From Scilla litardierei (taxonomy: Eukaryota > Streptophyta > Magnoliopsida > Asparagales > Asparagaceae), in the NCBI GenBank assembly GCA_030789695.1, contig CM061141.1, positions 272,459,655 through 272,523,654 on the forward strand: a DNA stretch of 64,000 nucleotides. Reading direction: 5' to 3'. The number at the start of each line of letters is the position of its first letter. Positions within the stretch are counted from its first letter, which is position 1. The notes under the pieces were generated by a model. It was not told the DNA's origin and made no database searches. It worked only from the letters and a program-made list of their open reading frames with translations. Shown here one piece after another: positions 55,796-64,000 of the stretch. A program made the translations under genes and the position numbers.

Positions 55796-57476
55796 TACTA
55801 GCCAAAACTTGACAAGTGCAAATCAATATAACTTTCTTCCACTTTCCACAAACCGGGAATGGACTACTCTCACAACAGAGAGGAACATTTCTTCCACATC
55901 CCACAAACTGGGTATAGACTTCTCTCACACCCGATAGGACTTCTCAAATATCAAGAGAAAATATTAAATCGAAATATGAACCAATTATACAACATATGCC
56001 ATGAATATTACTCTTAAGAATGAGGCAATAAAGGTAAAGGTGTGTGAGATGTGCTCTAAATGAGGAGAGTGAGAGCACTTACTAACTTGTCTCAAGATGT
56101 GTAGCAATGAATGCTATAAGCCGATCTTGAAAGCTTTGGAGACAAGTTGATCATTAGAGCTTGAGCTAGAATTGATTTGAATGCTCTTGAATGCTCTAGT
56201 TAAGAAGTTAATGACTTGGGATCACTTGAGAGTGTATTGAATGAAGTCTTAGATCCTTAGCTAACCTCTCAAGTCAAGACATTAAAGCCATATTTATAAG
56301 ACATGGAAATCTGCTCAAAAACGTGTAAAAAGCCCAAATATTTTATGCTGCAAACGGCTATTAACGGGCAGAAATTCTAGTCACCAGTCGCCTGATGAAG
56401 AACGACCAGTCGACTAGTTTACTGTTCTAACTGAGTATTAACTGCAGTCTAACAGACATATACCAGACGGCTGAAGAAGACTTCGCAGTCGTCTGGTCCA
56501 CTGCTCAGTCTTCTGTCACATAGGCATCAGAAGTCTAAAGAAATAGAAAGTGATCAACACTTGATTACTGTAAAGTTGGTCTGACTGCACAGGCGTCTGA
56601 TGCTATTCAGATCAACACTTGGTTACTGTAAAGTTGGTCCGATTGCACAGGCGTCAGATGTCTGGTCAACTGTTCAGACGTCTGATAATACAACTGCAGA
56701 CGTCTATTTACGACTGACCGCAGAAATGAGCTACTGGAAATATTTGAATGAATTTCCCAAACGTCTGATGTATATCATCCAAACGTCCGTTTTCTGTCAG
56801 TCATCAGAGGCCGAGTTACTAGAGTTTCGACTGGAATTATTCAGATGTCTGGAGTTCATCATCTAGGCATCTGAAGAACTGTTTAGACGTCTGGAATTAG
56901 AACTTCAAATGTCTGTTCATAATAGGGTTTTGGAGAACTATATGCATATGAGCACCAGGCGTCTGGAGGCCAAGCACCAAACGCCTGTTAAAGGCTGAAA
57001 AACTCTTCTTTTAGTTTATGCAAGTTCTAACCCTTTGACACTCAATGATATATGATCTAAAGTGATTTGTGAGTGTTATGATTGATACTCTAATGAGTCT
57101 ATTCAAGGCTTAACATGCTAATTCAACTAAGAAGTAAAGTTAGAAAGATTTACATATTTATCCCCTACACTTCATATTAAATGCATTGAAGACTTCCATT
57201 GAGCTTGTGAAGTCCAACACTTTGACTTTTTTGAGATCACTTTTTGATGACCAAGGAGCTTTGTTGAATTCAACGGTTTGAATTTCATGCATTCATTCCT
57301 AGATCTCCATGCTTCATTGATTGATGTCATTGCATCAATTATCTGAGTTATCATCTCATTTGATATGACTTTAACTGTATAGAAGATGCTTTCCTTAACT
57401 ACATAACATGAAGATTAGTCGTAATTGATTATCTTTTTTTATCATCAAAACCACATTGGAGGATCCAATATTCAAC
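55796..57476 (-). repeat. LTR of a second Sirevirus family, right part
   Basis: Continues the LTR broken at 43296 and ends GATCCAATATTCAACA. The interior has its own palindromic words (CAGACGTCTG and variants, 56370-56990) and a 58-bp tandem duplication (56552-56609, 56610-56667, beginning GATCAACACTTG). On - this is the start of a 3' LTR. Confidence 0.8.
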
Positions 57477-57542
57477 ATTCTCCTCCTTTTTGATGATGAC
57501 AAACAATCATAACTGTAATCAATAATTGAACTTGAAATTAAA
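57477..57542 (-). mobile_element. Stub of internal sequence and PPT of the second Sirevirus
   Basis: On - ends AAAAAGGAGGAGAA against the LTR, within the Sirevirus context GTCATCATC. It breaks at 57542, where LARD-like element 2 LTR sequence begins; the rest of the element is missing. Confidence 0.75.
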
Positions 57543-59783
57543 ATAAGGTGCTACGCACCTAACAGCCTAACAGCAGCTACTAGGAAACAACAACTACGAG
57601 AAAGTCACCAAATGAGACTAAGTCTGGTCTCCAATATCCTCGAACTGGACGTCAACAAAAGCCTCAAGCATGACGTCAACAACCTGGTAGTCCTCAGCAA
57701 CTATCTCAGACTCAAAACTTGATATGTGACACCAAAATAGAAAAGGGCACATGTCAGCAAAAATCTCCAAAAGGGAAAAGGGAGACTTTTGTGCAAGGAC
57801 ACGAAAAGTATAGCAGTTATAAGATGAATGCAACTTAACAGTTTTAAAAATGTTGACATGGCATATTATTTTATGAAAGCAACAGTTTAAGATGAACATG
57901 ATATTTGCAATGCATGACACGTCGTAGCAAAAGCTACTACACAATATTTCATGAAAAGCAGGAAAAACATGTGTTCGTGTCGTGCACAGGATTTACGCCT
58001 TACAACTGAAGTTGCTGATCGGGCACACATCTATGCTGATTGGCCTCTTAACCCTACCCCTCCATGTGTGTATGGACTGGCGACCATCTTCTGGATCACG
58101 AGCCAGGAAGTGTTTATGGCATATGGTTGACCTAGCCTCATTCATGATGTAGGAGTCAAAATCCTACTCGCCGCAGCTTACATTTTAATTGTAGCGTGTG
58201 CTACACATTCATTACAAGACATTCAATGCATGAAATGACATGGGATATGCAATACGATTGTATGAGAGCAGATATTGAATTGCATACAGTTATATCAAAA
58301 TAAATGTGACATGTGATATGCATGAAACGACATAGCAATGTGTCGGATCTAGCTTCGTTGTCAAGCTAGATCAAGTATGGGCGTCTAGGCGACTATCATT
58401 TCACCGCCTAGTCTCTTTTGTACAAATTACCCAAAATAGCCTAAACATGGCTTTAACAATAATCTGAGCAAGTTTCACTTGCCTGAAATAATCGTGCTGC
58501 AACTCTCAAATCAACAGTCCAGAATCTGCCTACGTGCTCAACCAACAATCACCAAACCTACAGTCCCATATTATTAGCTTCAATTAGTTATTTAACCAAA
58601 GCAATGAAAATTACATTTTTATCTTTTTTAAACAGGCGGGTGTTTGGGTTTTCTACGGATCTAGATATACCTTAACACGACGCGAGAGCTACACTGATAT
58701 TGGGTAGCGACGTCAGGGGTTGGATTCCGGTAGTGAGTGAGGTATGATGAACTACGGCGAAGACGACGACAACTAGAGACAACGGTAGCACGACGTGAAA
58801 ACAGCAGCGAGCAAGGGAGATCTCGGCCTGCTGTAGGCCGCAGGGTGATCGGGGAGTTCTGCCTGAGAGTTGTCAGCCTAGGGGAGGCCCCGTGCCGATC
58901 GTGGACAGCCGTGCAGCAAGAGCAAGGGCTGCCGGCAATAGGGAGAAGGGAGATCGGCAGTTTATAGGGCAATGAGCCTATTTGATGTCAAGGGGGAGGC
59001 TGTAGGATGTAGGGTTGCTCTGCGTTTGGCTGTGGAGGAGGAGGGCTGTCTTTTTAGGGGCGCCGGCAAGTGGGGTTGGCCGGAGGTGGGTGTTTGGGTG
59101 ACCGGAGGTGGTCGGCTGGCGACAAGGCACGGGTTGGGTGCAGCTGTCAATGGGTTGGGCGACGGCTGCGTGAGTTTGTGGGAGGGAAAACCCTAGCTTG
59201 CGTAAGTTAATATGAGAGTTGCTAAATAGGGTTGATAAGGAGTATATTTAGGCTTGATTGGAGAGAGAGTGTGTGAGAGGGGGAGGGTAGAATTAGGGTG
59301 CAATTAGCTAGGGTAAATAACAACATGATACGTATGAATTCCTATAGGATTGATTAGATTATTTAATTATGGTTTGAATTTTGAATTAGTCCAGGCTAAT
59401 TAAAGATTAACGGTGATTAGTGTGAATTATCAGTCTAACGGTGTCCGATAAATACAAGAAAAATATCGGGACGACCGTGTCGACGGGAGGATCGAGACTA
59501 CAATGATTGGTCACGGGCTAGGTTAACAGAAAACGAAACTAAAAATAAAAAGGTCAAACGTCGAAGTCTAAAGTTACGACACCCCTTCAAACAAAGCTGA
59601 TTTGTGGAAGAATGAACCGTGAAATGACGTTCACGAAAAATTCCCATAAATAAGTACTCGCTCAGAGGGTCACAACGGCATTTAACTTCACGTGTTCCGA
59701 ATACAAGAGGAGGTCACAAAAAGATGTGTACGAACAAGAAGGTACGCGCACGAAAAACATACGGTCGAAAAGCGATCGTGACA
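57543..59783 (-). repeat. 3' LTR of LARD-like element 2, truncated
   Basis: On + from ATAAGGTGCTACGCACC (also at 63291) to CGATCGTGACA. A GC-rich, leader-like zone at 58650-59200 parallels that of LARD-like element 1. ORFs seen in both LTR copies (57618-57944 and 63369-63737 on -) are explained by LTR duplication. Confidence 0.78.
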
Positions 59784-62700
59784 TCTTACCCACCTTAGAG
59801 TAAAGTCCGTCATCAGACTTTCTAACTAAAAATATATCTAGCCATTCTAGTAACTACCCCAATCATATCACACTATAATTCAAACCACGTATAGTTACTA
59901 CAAGTGCTCATATATGCACTAGGTAGTCAAATATTAATACTACAAATATGTATATATATGCACATTATATACTTATACCTATCATAGACAGTCAAATTCA
60001 TACACTTACATCAATCATTCATATAGTCATGTATATCCCTTATTTAACTATCACTCACTTATCACATAACCATGGTACATATATCTACATAAAGATAGTT
60101 CACACTAGAAAATACAATCGTAGTACTTCACGTATAGATAACTACATATGCACAAACAAACATGGATATACTACTCCATATATCTCCTAGTGTACATCCA
60201 ACACCAATCATATCAACACATGTAATCACACCATACAATATTAAATCAAGTTTGCTATATTTAATATACATTCACTACTACTATAAATACACAAATATAT
60301 AATTATTCAAATACACGCAGATACTTCATCATATATACACATCACATACAATCCTATAACTATATTCAAGACACCACACATATACCGTAGTCCCAAACAC
60401 CTATAGCTAAGCATATACTTACCCGTGCATGGTGCATACCCACACACTCTAATATACTATTCATACATGCCACTCATACCATTATATACTTAGCACATTC
60501 TACACACCTAGTTTATCTAGCATATATACATTCAAACATGTAAAACCTTCGTAAGAACTATACTACCAAAACCAACACCTATATCTATATAATGGTATAG
60601 CCACCCACAACCATGTGCCTAACGTAACCAGGCACAACCAAACCTATCACCATACACACATCATCCATCACTATGTTCATAGCACCATACACAAACCACA
60701 GACAAATATAACAATATACTTAGAATATACCCACTCAAGTATGAGTGAGACTCAAAGACACATACAAGAACCAGAATACTTTATAACACGATATTTATAC
60801 TTATACCAACACACCACTCTTATAAATATATATACCAACGTAATCATATATACACAATAATATCAATCACACTTTATATTTAGTCAAATAACACCCCATA
60901 ATGCAATCACTTTTCAGACTATACTAATATTACAAATATCAGTACACGTATACAATCATAATACACGATCATATACATGCATATATCGTATAGTCACATA
61001 CATATTACTACACGAATACTTATTGCATGTATAACATACCTACATTATTATATGCTCACCACATATCCACACAAAACATAGACATACACATAATATATTC
61101 ACACCATAGCAATTTACATATAATTAGTATACTACTACATATACCTATCCATACATAGTCACGACATACAATAATCGTGTATACCTCATGGTATATACGT
61201 ACACACACAACTTTCCGTAAAGGCAAGCAGTACTATACAAAATTATAATCTTATTACCATATGTATATCACACATATTCATATAGTATGTATATATCTAC
61301 CTACGACCAAGGACACACATATCTACGTACGAGCACACGCTCATACGTGCTAACATATAAATCATATAATAGGCATGCACACTTAACTATGAGTACACCT
61401 ATTATCATTACACCTAACATGCACATGACTTACTAGTACACTATTTCAAGTATTTACAAGTACCTTCATACTACATACACCACTAGTAGATATTCTAACA
61501 CTAATTCTAATATACACAGACATCCATAAAATGGTATAGCTATCCACACACATATATATAAATACGATCATTCATACAACTTCAAATATATCATGAATAA
61601 CACTGGGTATGCATATATAACACAAGAGACAATCATTAATATACTAAGGGTAGCACACTCAAACATGAGTGGTACGCAGGGGTTCACACACACTGGTCCA
61701 CACACTCTACCTATATACATGCACCACGACGACATCACAATAAAACTAATGGGCCCACCACTAAACTAAGGTTGACATAGACAATGGCAAGCACTAGTAG
61801 GATGACAAAGCAATAGTAAGGAAACCGAAATCAATTAGCGTAACGAAACAAGATCGAAATGAACGGGTTCAGATGAGGCGTGGATGAGGGAAAAGCTTGG
61901 TTAGGTGAAACAGAGAAATAATTGTGAATATATAAGTAAGGGAAAGAAAGATATAATAATATCCTTATAAAAACAGGGTAATAGTGTATAGATGATATAA
62001 GTTAAAATAAAAAGAATATAAAAACGGACATACATGAAAAGTTAAATTTCTCTTTCGCGTAGAGAAATATTTGGAGGTTGGTACAATGAGTTGTTTGAAA
62101 TAAGTTTGAGTAGTATATATATAGTAAGAGAAGAAATGGTATATTGGATTATCGAAAAAGTATTTATAGAAAGGAAGTAAGATATTCACATGAGTATGAA
62201 AGATATAGGTTAGAAAATATTATAAGATAGTAATTTAAAGATTTCGGCGAAAAAGTTTCGAAATTCAAAAATGAATTTAAGTCAATTGAAGGGTAGGAAG
62301 CCTAAGCTAGTGCTAAATGTTTTCAAAGAATTTAAACTGGGAGAGGAATTCAAAAATAATATTTGAAAATACTTTTCGAATGCTCAGGATGGTAATGGGG
62401 AAGATTCAACGATTGATGATGAACGACAAGAAGGAATCACGTGAAACGAAAGCAAGGAAGTGAATCAATTATTCACAACGTAAAAACGACTGAGAAAACA
62501 TAGTGAATCTGCTACGATGGAATTCTATGGTCATTGGCTCAAAAGTGTAATGATTAGAAAAATGATAGAAATCAGGGGTTCTAATTACTGGGCCGACTAA
62601 AGATTGGGAGAAACTTATCACTAAGACTTCTAATGAACTAGACTGTAATAGAGATCTCAGGGAAAGAGTCCTTAGATGATCAAGATTATGTTCTGCATAG

Positions 62701-63007
62701 CCCGAAATCTGATGGAACCAAGCGAACGACTAACGGAAAACCTCTAGAAATCTAATATGGCCAGAGCTGGGTGAGAGGCTACTAAGGTATTCTAAGATGA
62801 GTAAGACTAAATCTTAATGAAGGTGCCTGACTATCAAACTTGGAAATCTATCTAAGTCTTTCTACCATCTAAGACAAGGAAAACGTTCAGATTAGACTCA
62901 AATTTTTTATGACTCGAATGTTTCGAATGTTTCAATGGATGTTTTATTATTATCGTTGTTTCGATATTTTGCAGGGGCAACGACCTGCATGGGCCACCAC
63001 AAAAACC
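59784..63007 (-). other. Non-coding internal region of LARD-like element 2
   Basis: On - it starts GGTTTTTGTGGTGGCCCATG and ends with the purine tract TAAGGTGGGTAAGA (59784-59797). From about 59850 to 61720 the + strand is ACATATACAC-like, the complement of the TGTATGTATA-like composition in element 1. No ORF supported. Confidence 0.72.
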
Positions 63008-64000
63008 TGTCACGCTCTACTTCGCAAGTATGGAAGGCGAGACGCGAAGAGGTCCGCTCAGACTGGATGTTGTGAAGCTACAGTATGATAAGCGTCTGTG
63101 TGTTCATCCATTCGCAGATTCTTGCATTACAATGAAACAACAACAATAATAATATGAACGCAGGCAATAAATATCCAACATTCAAAACAACATCCAATTT
63201 ATTATTCCAAACATCCAGAGATATAGTCATAAAAGGAAAGTACAAGAGTCTGAAAGAAAGGCCCCAAGCATGGCCGAAACTAATACAAAGATAAGGTGCT
63301 ACGCACCTAACAACCTAACAGCAGCCACTAGGAAACAACAACAACTACGAGAAAGTCACCAACTGAGACTAAGTCTGGTCTCCGGTATGCTCGAACTGGA
63401 CGTCATCAAAAGCCTCAAGCATGATGTCAGCAACCTGGTAGTCCTCAGCAACTACCTCAGACTCAAAGCCTGACATGTGACACCCAAAGAGAAAAGGGCA
63501 TATGTCAGCAAAAATCTCCAAAAGGGAAAAGGGAGACTTTTGTGCAAGGAAACATAAAGTATAGCAGTTATAAGATGAATGAAACTTAGCAGTTTTAAAA
63601 ATGATGACATGGCATATTATTTCATGAATGCAACATTTTAAGAAGAACATGATATTTGCAATGCATGACACATCGTAGAAAAAGCTACTAAACAATATTT
63701 CATGAAAAGTAGGAAAACATGCGTTTGCGTCGTGCACAGGTTTTACACCTTACAGCTGAAGTTGTTGATCAGGCACACTTCTATGCTGAGTGGCCGCTTA
63801 ACTCTACCCCTCCACATGTGTATGGACTGGCGCCATCTTCTGGATCACGAGCCAGGAATTATTCATGGCATAGGGTTGACCTAGCCCCATTTATGAGGTA
63901 GGAGTCAAAATCCTACTCGCCGCAGCTTACATTTCAATAGCAGCGTGTGCTACACATTCATTACAAGACATTCAATGCATGAAATGACATGGGATATGCA
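63008..64000 (-). repeat. 5' LTR of LARD-like element 2, incomplete at the window edge
   Basis: On + begins TGTCACGCTCTAC; from 63291 on it aligns with 57543 onward. It extends past 64000. Confidence 0.78.

Larger units (their letters stand above)
57543..64000 (-). mobile_element. LARD-like non-coding LTR element 2, continuing out of the window
   Basis: Read on -: 5' LTR from beyond 64000 to 63008, internal 59784-63007, 3' LTR 57543-59783 (its last ~280 bases missing). Ends TGTCACG/CGTGACA. No ORF of substance. The two LTRs differ by about 10% over the 150 bases I compared, so this is an older insertion than the complete Sirevirus. Confidence 0.8.

Noticed and set aside
57618..57944. 108-codon minus ORF also present at 63369-63737
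   Set aside because: Both copies lie in the two LTRs of one element, so similarity follows from LTR duplication; changes between them are not biased to silent sites as far as I can see.

Overview
This window looks like gene-poor nuclear DNA of a flowering plant. I see no ordinary host gene. Almost every base that can be assigned belongs to a transposable element: Ty1/copia elements of the Sirevirus type, another copia element, Athila-like gypsy remnants, two large LTR elements with no coding capacity (LARD-like), a 5'-truncated plant L1-type LINE and a small non-autonomous Helitron. The combination of Sirevirus and Athila lineages, a LINE fragment carrying a plant zf-RVT-like domain, initiator-Met tRNA primer sites and a CTAG-ending Helitron points to an angiosperm with a sizeable genome. 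I cannot name the species.

Layout. (1) 1-2080 and 11060-13442: a decayed Athila-like ORF1/env-like region on +, split by (2) 2081-11054. That insert is a gag-only copia element with target duplication ATATC and the order LTR, PBS, gag, PPT, LTR, PBS, gag fragment, LTR tip. Its second LTR holds a 883-bp Helitron (8317-9199). (3) 13443-15500: microsatellites and a LINE 3' half. (4) 15501-21853: LARD-like element 1, cut off in its 3' LTR. (5) 21854-29552: the 3' two thirds of a Sirevirus (+) with broken pol, a broken env-like ORF and a 3' LTR. (6) 29553-38901: anonymous DNA carrying a complete but inactivated 7.7-kb copia element on - (30385-38096, target duplication GCCCC). (7) 38902-43018: Athila-like element on -, with 3' LTR, 3' region and ORF1 remains. 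(8) 43019-57542: LTR of a second Sirevirus family, split by (9) 43297-55790. That is a full-length, young Sirevirus on -, with two 1751-bp LTRs, gag, pol, an intact env-like ORF and target duplication AAGCC. (10) 57543-64000: LARD-like element 2 on -, running out of the window.

How the parts work together. In the 12.5-kb Sirevirus, gag forms the particle, pol supplies protease, integrase, reverse transcriptase and RNase H, and a third ORF of unknown function lies between pol and the 3' LTR. The LTR U3 carries a reiterated block of nested palindromes built on ACTAGTCGGTC/GACCGACTAGT, about 113 bp apart. The same block recurs just upstream of the third ORF in both Sirevirus copies, which suggests that this ORF has its own LTR-like control region. 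Pol has two premature stops in the young copy while the third ORF is open. The gag-only and LARD-like elements would need enzymes supplied by relatives.

Limits: boundaries rest on reading repeats, TG/CA ends, target duplications, PBS and PPT by eye. Family names rest on motif recognition without searches. Divergence figures are eye counts.
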